NCBI GenBank assembly: GCA_024399955.1
Contig: JAKSNH010000002.1
Span: forward strand, 1 to 64,000
Source of the DNA: Paludibacteraceae bacterium
GTDB taxonomy: Bacteria; Bacteroidota; Bacteroidia; Bacteroidales; Paludibacteraceae
Length of the DNA stretch: 64,000 nt
Direction of reading: 5' to 3'
The notes under the pieces are model-generated. The model made no database searches. It had not been told where the DNA came from and saw only the letters and a program-made list of their open reading frames with translations. The translations under genes and the position numbers were made by a program. This document shows positions 16,198-24,840 of the stretch, piece after piece. The first letter of the stretch is position 1. Each line of letters begins with the position of its first letter.

Positions 16198-19100
16198 AAG
16201 CATCTTCGGACGCGCGGATGAATATTTGGTCCACATATTTATCTTGGTTCTGTTTGTAGAGACGCACATTGATGAACTCGGTAGAAGCAGTTTCGCCCAT
16301 GCGACGAGCAGCCACAGCGCTTGGCGTTTCGCCCACTACTACGCTGCCTTCTTTAGAAACCTGTACCATAGCGGCATTACCGATAGCCAAAGGATTGGAA
16401 CTTGCATCAACTGCATTGAAGCAATTTTCGACACTATTGAGCGTTTGAATGTAGGTAAAGTCACCACTGAGTTGGTTATCGGTCAAGCCATTGTTAGCCA
16501 CACCATTCCAACCGCCGTTCTCATTTTCGGAAGATCTGGTTACTTCGATATTTCCTTTATTATTCAAGGACGCACCTTTTGCAGCATAGAAGCGGTAGCG
16601 GTTATAGTTGGAGTTATCAAACTCGCAGAGGTAGAACACACCCGGAACGAATTGAGGACCATTGAACGGAGTCCAGTTATTATCACTTCGGCCATTGGTT
16701 GCACGATCTGCCTCGTTGTAGGTATAAACGAGGTAGTTCTTATTCAACACAGCGGACTCCCAATTACCATTAGTCTCATTAAGACGTTTTACTCCATCGT
16801 CCACATTTACATTAAACGGAACGGAGAAACAATAGTAGAGTTTATCGTTCATTTTGCCGGATTTGTTCATCACAATTTCGATGCAAACATCACCAAGAAT
16901 CTCCAATTTTTCGGTTGTAGCCAAATTGGCTCCTGTGTTGTCACCCGGAACAGATTGTAGCACTAAGTTCTGAGCCGTAACCGAACCTGCGCCGGTGATA
17001 TTCAATGTTTTACCAGGTTCCAAAACAACGGTATATGCTTCAGTTGGTTCATTGATGGTTTTTGTATCATCTTCAACCTCCAGTGTATTGGTCTTGGAGA
17101 TTTGGTAATAATACTTCACCACAGTTGAGCCATCTCCTGCCACAGTAACGGGTTGTGGTTCAGGAGTGACATAACCTTCTATCACTATTGGTTCTGGTGT
17201 AACGACATCTCCGGTTTGGGCATGATACTCCATGCAAGAATATCGTTTCTCGAATGGAGCACCATCCTTAATATGCAACTTATAATATTCTACCAAATAA
17301 GTTGTATTACCAGGAGTCCAAGTTGCGGTATAAGTAACATCTTTCTCCGGCATAGTTGCATCCACAGCAGGAGTCCATGCTACGAAGTCATAACCTGCTT
17401 TTTCCACAACTGGAGCCACGATATGTGTACCCACTACTGTTTCTCCCTCTGTATAGGAAGACGATGTAATTGTACCACCATCTAAGATCCACGTAACAGA
17501 GAACTTATTAGACCAAACAGCCGTGAATGGAGTAGAAGAAGTTACTTGTACCGTACGCGGATTGGTAGTAACACCATCGCTCCAGCGAACGAAGTGGTAT
17601 CCTGTAGCAGGATTAACGGCCTCAATAATTGCCTCGGTGAGATAGTCATACTGCTTAGAGAAACGATCTTGGTTAGTGAAGGTTTCACCGCCAACGGTTA
17701 CATTCACTTGTCCGTACGTACCACCATCTACGATGAGACGCATCGTGTTGGGTTTCTCAACGAAGGTAGCCCTATAGTCTTGAGCCTTGGTTACGGCACT
17801 TACCAACGGATTCCATACTAACTCATAATAGTAATGTTCAGGATCGGCATGTTCCTTAGTTGGGAGTGTAGCTGTGTAAGTTGGCACGACGTTGTATGCC
17901 ACTTGGCTGGTTTGCAAGACAGTAACACCATCTTCTGCTAAGAAACGAATTTGGAATTTCTTAGCGACATCACGGTATTTAGCCACATAAACGACATTCT
18001 CGGTAACAGGAGCGATGTCGGGTGTCCAACCGTCAAATTCAAAGTCCTTATCAGCAATACCCGGTTTGGTAGGAGTTGTACCATTATACTCAGGCATAGC
18101 GTTATAAGCCACATTGTTATCCGTTTCGAGTGTGGTGCCTTCGTAATTCTTCCATGTCACGGTATAAGTGAGTGTAGTAGGATCATCCGGCAAATCGGTA
18201 TAAATACCCGTATAGGTAGTGATACCTGTAACAGCACTAATAGTTGGTGTCCAAGTCAGTTTCTTACCTGGCTGGTCATCTAAGAAACGTTCGCTATAAG
18301 GAACTTCGCCCCACTTGAAGTAGTTGATTTCGCTTGTTCCACCCACCGTGAAGGTTATTTTGTATAGTTTATCTTTTTGCTCATATTGGGCAACAAAGAC
18401 GGTATTCTCAGTCACTTTAAGATCATCCGTGAGGGCAGGAGACCAACCGATGAAGTCGTAAGTATAGTATGAACTTGCGGCACGCGCAGGAAGTGAACCG
18501 AGATATTTAGGAGTAGAGTTATACTTCACTTGATAGTCGGCAATCTTAGTACCATCCCAATTCTGCCAGGTAACGGTCACTTCTTTCTCTTTCCACGCGC
18601 TCGCGCCTGCGTCGTAATAATAATAGGTGTCATTATCGGCGCAGTAGTAGATGTCATCGTATGGAGCCACTTCCCACCATTGGCAGTTGTCAGACATGAG
18701 GATAAACATACGTGTCTCGTCGGCAGAATAGTAAAGGTGGGTAGTAGCATCTTCGGTGCCAGACTTCAAAGCCACATAGTCTCCCGGTTTAGCATAATAT
18801 GTACCATAGTTATCATATACGAAACACCCGTCATCCGTCAAAAGTGTCCATTTGTCATTCATATAGCAGTAAGATTTACCGGCAGATGTACCAAGTGTCG
18901 TCGCGAATTGAGGATCGTTTGTTCCATTCTTGAGACGAGCAGGATCGCTTGAGGCAGAGATTGCTGTATATTCTTTAGCTGCTGTAAATTTCAACATATA
19001 CACAGTCCCATTGCTACTTGGCGCATTTGTAGAGAACTTCACTGTACCCGCATCACTATTGGACGAGTATATATTCGCGCCACCAGCTGTAGTGTAGACT

Positions 19101-22100
19101 TTTCCTTGTATGTCAAATGTTCCGTGTACATTAATAGAAGCATCCGTCAAACTTGCTAAAGTAGTTGCGCGAGGGCAGGTACTCCAAGACGGAGAATAAA
19201 CAACAGGTCTCACGTATTTACCTTGATATACATAGCCATCCCATTCATCAACATCATACAGGTAAAGTGATTGTCCGCTTTCTACAGTAACCGTAGATTC
19301 CTTGTCAACTTCAATCTCAGCACCAGGAAGTAACACCGTATTTTGAGAAATACCCATATTACCCGACAAAAGGTGTATGGACATGTTACTAGTTACGGGA
19401 AGAACATAGTCTGCCGAATTCATAGTTACACTCAACTTAATTGTCATTGATCCTAAACGAGCACTACTACTGATAGTATACAATTGACGATCATGTTGAG
19501 CATCATACTCTTTTCTCACCCAAGTGTCTTCGCTATCATCTTTATCTTCCATCAGAAACATACAACCACTTGTACCAATAATACCAATATCATCCGCCTT
19601 TTGCGTGCCCCCAACAGTTAGATTAACAGAACAAGAACCAATACACTTTGATCCGGGATGATAAGTTGATGGTACCTCAATGTTTTGAATATAATATTGG
19701 TTCATCGGAAACACCTTATATGTACTTTTATTCTTTCCAGAAATTAAGCCCGATGTATTGTCACCACCCTTATAATCCGTTGTTTGGAAATCCTCGTACA
19801 CCGTCGAACCTCGACGTAAATCAACCTCACCAGTACCGGTAATATACCCCCATGCAATGAGTTTTGATCCATCTTGCATCGTAAGAAAACTCTCCGTGCC
19901 CATTTCAAGTTGTCCGTACTTACCCGCAACCGCGCCATTCTGCCCCATTGTATAACTCTGACGACCACTAACCTCCAATGTGCCATAAACATTCATGTGC
20001 ACTCCAGATGCAAAAGTCAATTTGCGAAACGAAGAAGCCTGCGTATATGCTATGCGAGTCGCCGTTTTTCCTATTGCCTCTGTTTGGTCTGCGCTCCATG
20101 GCACTAACAATGTAGCATTGGAAGGCAGTGTATAATTACCGGCAGGTAAGATATAGTCGCAAAGCATCACAATGGTCAAAGTGTTGGTTGTGTTGTTGGC
20201 ATACAACAATGCCGTTTCTAAATCGTAGAAAGGAGTCTCCTGTGTCTTTTTATTCACAGTTTCTCTCACTTTACATGTAGCCTGCCCAAGAGGGCGCTCA
20301 TTAGCTACCACGTATCGATAACCGGCATCGTATTCTGCACCATAATTTAGAGCATATGCATTATATTCTTCCGTTAGAAACTTCGACAAATCTGTATTTG
20401 TTTTGTAAAAGCCTCCTTTTAAATTAACCTTACCCACTGTACCATAAATAGGAGCAGTTGAGCCATTCATTTTTCCTCCGTTAACATTAAATGTTGCTCC
20501 TTTTTGATACAATGCGTACGCGGTAGTGGGAGTTGCCTCTATTATTGCACCATCTTCAACAGTTACAGTCCCCGCTTCTGCATAAACGCCATAGGCGGTA
20601 TTGGTTCCTGCGGTGGCATTGATAGTACCTCCATTTACTAAGATAGTACCAGCACCTTTCCCAAAAATTCCATATGCAGTAGCAGTCTTAGGCTGAGCTT
20701 TTATGGTTCCACCAGAGAATGTTATTGCCCCCGTAGAAGCATTATATATACCACACGCAGTAGTGGTTTGTGCTTGAGCTAAAATGTTAGCAACTCCTGA
20801 AATATTTACCGTTCCTGCTGCATTATTGTAAATGCCATAAGCAGACGTTGTTCCAGAACTACTTATTTTGGCTGTAATTGAACCTCCAGAAATATCTACA
20901 CTATTAGAGGCGGTATTCATCCATACACCATAGGACTTAGTTGTTTGAGCTTGAGTAGTAATCGTACCGCCCTCCATAGTTAGTTGAGCATTGTAATTTC
21001 CGTCCAAGTAAACACCCACAGCTTCTGTGGTGCTGATTGTAGTAGATTGAATATCAATATTACCAGAGAGATTAACCTGACCATAACCCAAAATACCTCG
21101 TGATTTTGTTTTGGTCTCCACCAAAATTGTTCCACCGCTAAAATTGCCCACAGCAGGAGTCGTTGCTCCTGCTCCAATTTGAGCGCCATAACCATATTGG
21201 TCTGAATAAGCCTCAATTTTTCCTCCTGTCATATTAAACGTAAATCCATCTGTAACATATACTCCGTACGTACGAGCACTAGTTGAAGTGGTTACATCTG
21301 CCGTATTTTGTGCATAAATAGAGCCACTTTGAAGGTTCAGAGTACCTTTTGTTACATAAACGGCATACATCTTACCATTTACTTCACCAATCATTGAAAT
21401 CACACCTTTGCCCAAATCACTATTATCAACAATATTGACAATAGCATTCGCATTGTTAATGTTTAACAACTTTGAGACCGAACCAGCCAAACTACTCCCA
21501 TTCAGATCCAAAGTCATTGATTTTGTAATGGATTGCGACGTAGAAATATCCAACACATTATCCAAGAGCTGTAAGGTCGGATTAGTAGTCAACGTGTTCG
21601 CATAAGCCAAAGCCTCTGCAAAAGTTTTATAATTCGTGGAACTGCCAGCATCTATTACGCATGCTTGATATTCACTTGGAGCTTTGAACTTGGCCTTAAT
21701 AGTGCGATTGCTATTAATCTTAGTATTCGTACCATCAGCCAACACATAATCTTCTTCTTCGGAAAGAATCGTTTCTACATCCCCATTCACTTCATACCAC
21801 CCCAAGAAGGTACCAGAAGAAACAGTCAATTCAATTTTATCTGTTTCATAAGATGAGACCTGTTCGTCCGCATCCTTGGGAACATAACTCTTATTATATG
21901 CCACAAGTCCGGTTTTACCACTATTGTCCGTAATATTACTATATGCGACAGAATAAGAGCCATTTTCTGGAGCAAGGAAGGTGATAGTATAAGTCGGCAA
22001 TTCCGTCCACAAAGCCTCAGCGCTGAATGATGAAGGGTTTTTACTATCTGTACTCGAAGCCGATACCGTTAAACTATGGTATCCACTTTTTGAACTGGCG

Positions 22101-22429
22101 GTCACTCCCGTCCCCGTCCAACTATTAAATTTATAGCCACGAGCAGCCTTTGCCCAAGCATAGTAGGTTTGACTTTTACTGCTACCGCTATTCGATACTG
22201 CCGACGAAGCTGTATAACCCATATCCGACGAAGGCCCGGTGGTCGCTGTCGCAAGATACACATACCCTTTACCTGAGCCACCATTAGAGACAGTTAATTT
22301 GGAATAATACGTACTTGCCCATCCCTGAACTGGGAAGGCGAAATTAAGTAAAAGAATGGCTAATAAGCCTAAAAAAACTTTACAAAACTTTTTCTTTGCC
22401 ACAAGGGCACGATTAACATTTTTTTTCAT
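15746..22429 (-). CDS. Giant secreted repeat protein with type IX-like C-terminal tail (2227 aa)
   Basis: The signal peptide ends near residue 39 (FPVQGWAS). Approximate layout: bacterial-repeat region to 250; pectin-lyase-like beta-helix with GGxI...AYGIY repeats at ~256-715; an uncharacterised domain at ~740-1070 with YYIQNIEVPS; Tyr-rich linker; Listeria-Bacteroides (Flg_new/InlB B-like) repeats at ~1285-1720; MucBP-like segment (VEYYKLHIKDG); conserved C-terminal region from ~1785, ending VILNDHLYIIRDGKVYS, similar to type IX secretion sorting tails. Predicted to be an outer-surface or released adhesin. Compared with its partner at 24833 it has 11 extra residues after MKK (NVNRALVAKKK). 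No promoter is visible on its strand between the start and 22700, so it may be silent in this orientation. Confidence 0.85.
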   Translation of the reverse strand: MKKNVNRALVAKKKFCKVFLGLLAILLLNFAFPVQGWASTYYSKLTVSNGGSGKGYVYLATATTGPSSDMGYTASSAVSNSGSSKSQTYYAWAKAARGYKFNSWTGTGVTASSKSGYHSLTVSASSTDSKNPSSFSAEALWTELPTYTITFLAPENGSYSVAYSNITDNSGKTGLVAYNKSYVPKDADEQVSSYETDKIELTVSSGTFLGWYEVNGDVETILSEEEDYVLADGTNTKINSNRTIKAKFKAPSEYQACVIDAGSSTNYKTFAEALAYANTLTTNPTLQLLDNVLDISTSQSITKSMTLDLNGSSLAGSVSKLLNINNANAIVNIVDNSDLGKGVISMIGEVNGKMYAVYVTKGTLNLQSGSIYAQNTADVTTSTSARTYGVYVTDGFTFNMTGGKIEAYSDQYGYGAQIGAGATTPAVGNFSGGTILVETKTKSRGILGYGQVNLSGNIDIQSTTISTTEAVGVYLDGNYNAQLTMEGGTITTQAQTTKSYGVWMNTASNSVDISGGSITAKISSSGTTSAYGIYNNAAGTVNISGVANILAQAQTTTACGIYNASTGAITFSGGTIKAQPKTATAYGIFGKGAGTILVNGGTINATAGTNTAYGVYAEAGTVTVEDGAIIEATPTTAYALYQKGATFNVNGGKMNGSTAPIYGTVGKVNLKGGFYKTNTDLSKFLTEEYNAYALNYGAEYDAGYRYVVANERPLGQATCKVRETVNKKTQETPFYDLETALLYANNTTNTLTIVMLCDYILPAGNYTLPSNATLLVPWSADQTEAIGKTATRIAYTQASSFRKLTFASGVHMNVYGTLEVSGRQSYTMGQNGAVAGKYGQLEMGTESFLTMQDGSKLIAWGYITGTGEVDLRRGSTVYEDFQTTDYKGGDNTSGLISGKNKSTYKVFPMNQYYIQNIEVPSTYHPGSKCIGSCSVNLTVGGTQKADDIGIIGTSGCMFLMEDKDDSEDTWVRKEYDAQHDRQLYTISSSARLGSMTIKLSVTMNSADYVLPVTSNMSIHLLSGNMGISQNTVLLPGAEIEVDKESTVTVESGQSLYLYDVDEWDGYVYQGKYVRPVVYSPSWSTCPRATTLASLTDASINVHGTFDIQGKVYTTAGGANIYSSNSDAGTVKFSTNAPSSNGTVYMLKFTAAKEYTAISASSDPARLKNGTNDPQFATTLGTSAGKSYCYMNDKWTLLTDDGCFVYDNYGTYYAKPGDYVALKSGTEDATTHLYYSADETRMFILMSDNCQWWEVAPYDDIYYCADNDTYYYYDAGASAWKEKEVTVTWQNWDGTKIADYQVKYNSTPKYLGSLPARAASSYYTYDFIGWSPALTDDLKVTENTVFVAQYEQKDKLYKITFTVGGTSEINYFKWGEVPYSERFLDDQPGKKLTWTPTISAVTGITTYTGIYTDLPDDPTTLTYTVTWKNYEGTTLETDNNVAYNAMPEYNGTTPTKPGIADKDFEFDGWTPDIAPVTENVVYVAKYRDVAKKFQIRFLAEDGVTVLQTSQVAYNVVPTYTATLPTKEHADPEHYYYELVWNPLVSAVTKAQDYRATFVEKPNTMRLIVDGGTYGQVNVTVGGETFTNQDRFSKQYDYLTEAIIEAVNPATGYHFVRWSDGVTTNPRTVQVTSSTPFTAVWSNKFSVTWILDGGTITSSSYTEGETVVGTHIVAPVVEKAGYDFVAWTPAVDATMPEKDVTYTATWTPGNTTYLVEYYKLHIKDGAPFEKRYSCMEYHAQTGDVVTPEPIVIEGYVTPEPQPVTVAGDGSTVVKYYYQISKTNTLEVEDDTKTINEPTEAYTVVLEPGKTLNITGAGSVTAQNLVLQSVPGDNTGANLATTEKLEILGDVCIEIVMNKSGKMNDKLYYCFSVPFNVNVDDGVKRLNETNGNWESAVLNKNYLVYTYNEADRATNGRSDNNWTPFNGPQFVPGVFYLCEFDNSNYNRYRFYAAKGASLNNKGNIEVTRSSENENGGWNGVANNGLTDNQLSGDFTYIQTLNSVENCFNAVDASSNPLAIGNAAMVQVSKEGSVVVGETPSAVAARRMGETASTEFINVRLYKQNQDKYVDQIFIRASEDASEQYVAGIDLSKATMGTPKVARLWVNDYDLQLVANEALMTNDQATFSLGMSAPANGEYTIALNEVPTDATIYLTENGSAIWNLNIAPAPISLSKGTENSYGLRLVHKINNVVTGFDEAVLNGNVQKVILNDHLYIIRDGKVYSAHGHAIK

Positions 22430-22536
22430 ACTTTAAATAATTTAAATTAATATTTGGGTTATAGATTGTATATATATATTCTCTAATGATTCCAACATCC
22501 CAATCTATCCATATAATTGGGCGTTTTTGTGAACAT
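22422..22536. repeat. Inner inverted repeat, left arm (115 bp, perfect)
   Basis: The reverse complement of 22422-22536 equals 24726-24840. It begins ATGTTCACAAAAACG and ends at the start codon and ATGAAAAA of each giant gene. The arms enclose 22537-24725. It contains no -7 element on the leader strand. Confidence 0.93.
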
Positions 22537-22587
22537 AATAAAAATGCTGCCTAATTCAATATATCTTACCAAGTTATATCATTTATC

Positions 22588-22619
22588 TTGTATGTCTGCG
22601 ATTTTCTTTCGTACCTTTG
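22588..22619 (+). promoter_or_regulatory. Promoter without a gene, followed by a palindrome
   Basis: A weak TTG at 22588-22590 and a good TACCTTTG at 22612-22619. It is followed by the perfect 14-bp palindrome GGTGAATATTCACC (22631-22644) and then half of a GCATTTTTT hairpin. It looks like the promoter and operator of a lost ATPase gene. Confidence 0.55.
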
Positions 22620-22662
22620 CAGCCAAAAATGGTGAATATTCACCGAAAAGTTGCATTTTTTC

Positions 22663-22693
22663 TTGCACAATTCAGAAAAAAGCAGTACCTTTG
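22663..22693 (+). promoter_or_regulatory. Promoter of the central ATPase gene
   Basis: TTGCAC at 22663-22668 and TACCTTTG at 22686-22693, the same module as at 14016, 24178 and 24614. Confidence 0.8.
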
Positions 22694-22704
22694 CGGTCGG
22701 ATTC

Positions 22705-22753
22705 ATTCATAAAATGTGTAAACACACTTTATTTTTTATTCATAAAATGTGTA
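22705..22753 (+). promoter_or_regulatory. Three half-sites (direct, inverted, direct) in the ATPase leader
   Basis: ATTCATAAAATGTGTA at 22705-22720 and again at 22738-22753. Between them lies ACACACTTTAT (about 22722-22732), the inverted half-site with one mismatch. The arrangement just after the -7 element suggests binding of a dimeric or oligomeric repressor, possibly the ATPase product itself. Confidence 0.65.
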
Positions 22754-22799
22754 GAAGATGGATGACATTTCTTAATATTTCGTGTAATATCTGTGATGT

Positions 22800-24089
22800 A
22801 TGGAAAGATTAATACTTAAACAACTGCTTACGTGGAAGGAGAGTAAACGCCGCAAGCCACTTGTGATAGAAGGTGCAAGGCAAGTTGGAAAGACATGGGC
22901 TGTAAAAGAATTTGGTAAGCGTTATTACGAATACATTGCATACATCAATTTTGAAGAAGTTAAACATCTTCAACAAATGTTTGTGCAAGATTATGACGTA
23001 GAGAGGATTCTGCGTGTTATCCGTACACAATGTGCTGTCCCATGTGTTCCAGGCAAAACACTAATTTTTTTAGACGAGATACAAGAAGCTATTGGAGGTT
23101 TAACTGCATTAAAATATTTTCAGGAAAATTGTCCGGAGCAGCATATTGTCGTGGCTGGATCTCTTCTTGGGATAGCACTGCATAGTGGTATCTCATTTCC
23201 TGTGGGAAAAGTCAACTTCTTGCAGTTGCATCCCATGAACTTCTGTGAGTTCTTAATGGCCGTTGGCAATGAAACATTAGCGGAAGCCATTGCGAACCAT
23301 GATACGAATACATTGACTCTGTTCCATGATAAATTAATCAACCGTTTGAAAGAATATTACTGCGTGGGTGGTATGCCGGAAGTGGTCTTTGCTTATAAAG
23401 AGAATGCCGAATGGAGTGAGATTCGTGCCATTCAACAAGAAATTCTTCGTGGTTATGAGGACGATTTTTCCAAGCACGCAGGTGGTGCTTTGGTGGAACG
23501 TCTGAGACAAATTTGGCATTCTGTGCCAAGCCAGTTAAGTCGTGAAAATAAGAAATTTATATTTGGGTTAGTACGCGATGGCGCTCGCGCAAGAGAATAT
23601 GAAACGGCTTTGCAATGGCTTTTTGATGCAGGCATCTTACACTCTGTGCACGGAGTCATCAAACCGGGGCTTCCTTTGTCTGCTTATTATGACAAAAAAA
23701 GTTTCAAAGTATTTTTAAACGATGTGGGTTTATTATCTGCCATGAGTGGATTACAACCGACTATTATTTTAGAAGGTGCTACTATCTTTACTGAATTTAA
23801 GGGGGCTCTGACAGAGCAATATGTTTTCCAGCAGATTCATGAGAGAATGGATTTGTATTATTGGTCAAAAGATAACTCTCAACAAGAAGTGGATTTCTTG
23901 GTTCAACATGCTGATAATATTCTTCCTATTGAATGCAAGGCAGAGAAGAATCTCAAGGCAAAAAGTTTAAAAAGTTTCATTACAGAGCACCATATCAAAC
24001 ATGCTATTAAAGTGTCAATGAATCCCTATCAAGACAATGGCGATATTGTGGAGAATCTACCGTTGTATTTGATAGGTAATGTATTTTAA
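22800..24089 (+). CDS. AAA+ ATPase with DUF4143 domain, in the centre of the inverted repeat
   Basis: 429 aa. Walker A GARQVGKT (residues 25-32), Walker B TLIFLDEIQ near 86-94, then a GSLLG sensor-type motif. The DUF4143 half contains FKVFLNDVGLLSAMSG, LTEQYVFQQI and EVDFLVQ...LPIECKAEKN, the nuclease-like end. It is divided from the giant genes by the inner inverted repeats and would be carried along by any inversion between them. There is no sequence sign that it is a site-specific recombinase: no tyrosine or serine recombinase motifs. Confidence 0.87.
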   Translation: MERLILKQLLTWKESKRRKPLVIEGARQVGKTWAVKEFGKRYYEYIAYINFEEVKHLQQMFVQDYDVERILRVIRTQCAVPCVPGKTLIFLDEIQEAIGGLTALKYFQENCPEQHIVVAGSLLGIALHSGISFPVGKVNFLQLHPMNFCEFLMAVGNETLAEAIANHDTNTLTLFHDKLINRLKEYYCVGGMPEVVFAYKENAEWSEIRAIQQEILRGYEDDFSKHAGGALVERLRQIWHSVPSQLSRENKKFIFGLVRDGARAREYETALQWLFDAGILHSVHGVIKPGLPLSAYYDKKSFKVFLNDVGLLSAMSGLQPTIILEGATIFTEFKGALTEQYVFQQIHERMDLYYWSKDNSQQEVDFLVQHADNILPIECKAEKNLKAKSLKSFITEHHIKHAIKVSMNPYQDNGDIVENLPLYLIGNVF

Positions 24090-24142
24090 TTAATAATCTC
24101 GCAAAGATTGTGATAACTATCAACGTCCTCGTCCTCGTCAAA

Positions 24143-24178
24143 AATGCGGCTTTCGGCAAAAAAAGTCGCATTTTTTCT
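24143..24178 (+). terminator. GCGACTT-type terminator after the central ATPase gene
   Basis: AATGCGGCTT (24143-24152) pairs with AAGTCGCATT (24163-24172) with one G-T pair, followed by TTTT. Confidence 0.82.
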
Positions 24179-24208
24179 TGCATAATTCAAAAAAAAGCAG
24201 TACCTTTG
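24178..24208 (+). promoter_or_regulatory. Promoter of the ATPase remnant
   Basis: TTGC at 24178-24181 and TACCTTTG at 24201-24208, again the shared module. Confidence 0.75.
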
Positions 24209-24219
24209 CGGTCGGATTT

Positions 24220-24272
24220 ACTCGATAAAAATGTTATTTATTGTGATTTTGTCGAGTATAAACGATAAAAAT
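24220..24272 (+). promoter_or_regulatory. Three half-sites (direct, inverted, direct) before the ATPase remnant
   Basis: ACTCGATAAAAAT (24220-24232), inverted ATTTTGTCGAGT (24246-24257), and direct ACGATAAAAAT ending at 24272 next to the ATG. The layout equals that at 22705-22753 but the half-site sequence is different, so each ATPase appears to have its own operator. Confidence 0.65.
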
Positions 24273-24480
24273 ATGAATATTATTTCACGTCAACATTACA
24301 CGCAACTCATTGAAAATTGCTAATGATGAAACTCGTGAGCGCGAATTTGGTAGACTGATGTCTATTAAGGACAATTATCCCAAATATGTCATATCAATGA
24401 CCCCCCTGGTTCGGCGAACAGAAGATAATGGAATTATTCATTTGGGGCTAAGGGAATTTTTAACGGCCGGATTACTATAA
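24273..24480 (+). pseudogene. Remnant of an AAA_14/DUF4143 ATPase gene with a large internal deletion
   Basis: An intact start reads MNIISRQHYTQLIENC then stop at 24321-24323. From 24319 another frame reads ANDETRERE, then FGRLMSIKDNYPKYVISM, and ends IIHLGLREFLTAGLL then stop (24478-24480). The first part resembles the N-terminus and the second the C-terminus of DUF4143 ATPases (family C-termini commonly read ERE...IKDNYPKYVISMD...IIHxxxxEFL). About 1 kb of the middle is missing, which points to deletion of a former gene. Confidence 0.8.
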
Positions 24481-24504
24481 CTTCTCGTTAACGTTAACGT
24501 CAAA

Positions 24505-24538
24505 AATGCAACTTTCTCACCGAAAAGTTGCATTTTTA
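24505..24538 (+). terminator. GCAACTT-type terminator hairpin
   Basis: AATGCAACTT (24505-24514) pairs with AAGTTGCATT (24525-24534), followed by TTT. Confidence 0.8.
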
Positions 24539-24613
24539 TTTGCTAATTTTTGTAAACTCTACATTACAAAATATTATTTTTTGTTAAAAAATGTTATTTT
24601 TCTGCATTTTTTC

Positions 24614-24644
24614 TTGCACAATTCAAAAAAAAGCAGTACCTTTG
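24614..24644 (+). promoter_or_regulatory. Outward promoter of the + strand giant gene, inside the invertible centre
   Basis: TTGC at 24614-24617 and TACCTTTG at 24637-24644. It lies about 80 bp inside the right inner repeat and drives rightwards through it. The leader is about 180 nt. No equivalent leftward promoter exists at the other end (22537-22700), where no CAAAnnTA is found. Confidence 0.8.
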
Positions 24645-24725
24645 CGCCACTTTTTGTGTTGAATACGAATACGCACGCAACGTACGTAGGTGTGAGAGTG
24701 CGCGAATAAATTAACGTCGCTCGTA

Positions 24726-24840
24726 ATGTTCACAAAAACGCCCAATTATATGGATAGATTGGGATGTTGGAATCATTAGAGAATATATATATACAATCTA
24801 TAACCCAAATATTAATTTAAATTATTTAAAGTATGAAAAA
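24726..24840. repeat. Inner inverted repeat, right arm (115 bp, perfect)
   Basis: Perfect inverted copy of 22422-22536; it includes the leader and first codons of the giant gene that starts at 24833. Confidence 0.93.

Noticed and set aside
16226-18952. Forward reading frames opposite the 2227-aa gene
   Set aside because: They are antisense shadows with no family features; the minus frame is continuous with clear domains.
22800-24089. Central ATPase as the recombinase of an invertible segment
   Set aside because: It has AAA+ and DUF4143 motifs but no tyrosine or serine recombinase motifs; a role in inversion cannot be claimed.
24506-24709. 67-codon frame before the plus giant gene
   Set aside because: It consists of terminator, AT-rich and promoter DNA; codons reflect the hairpin and A/T runs.
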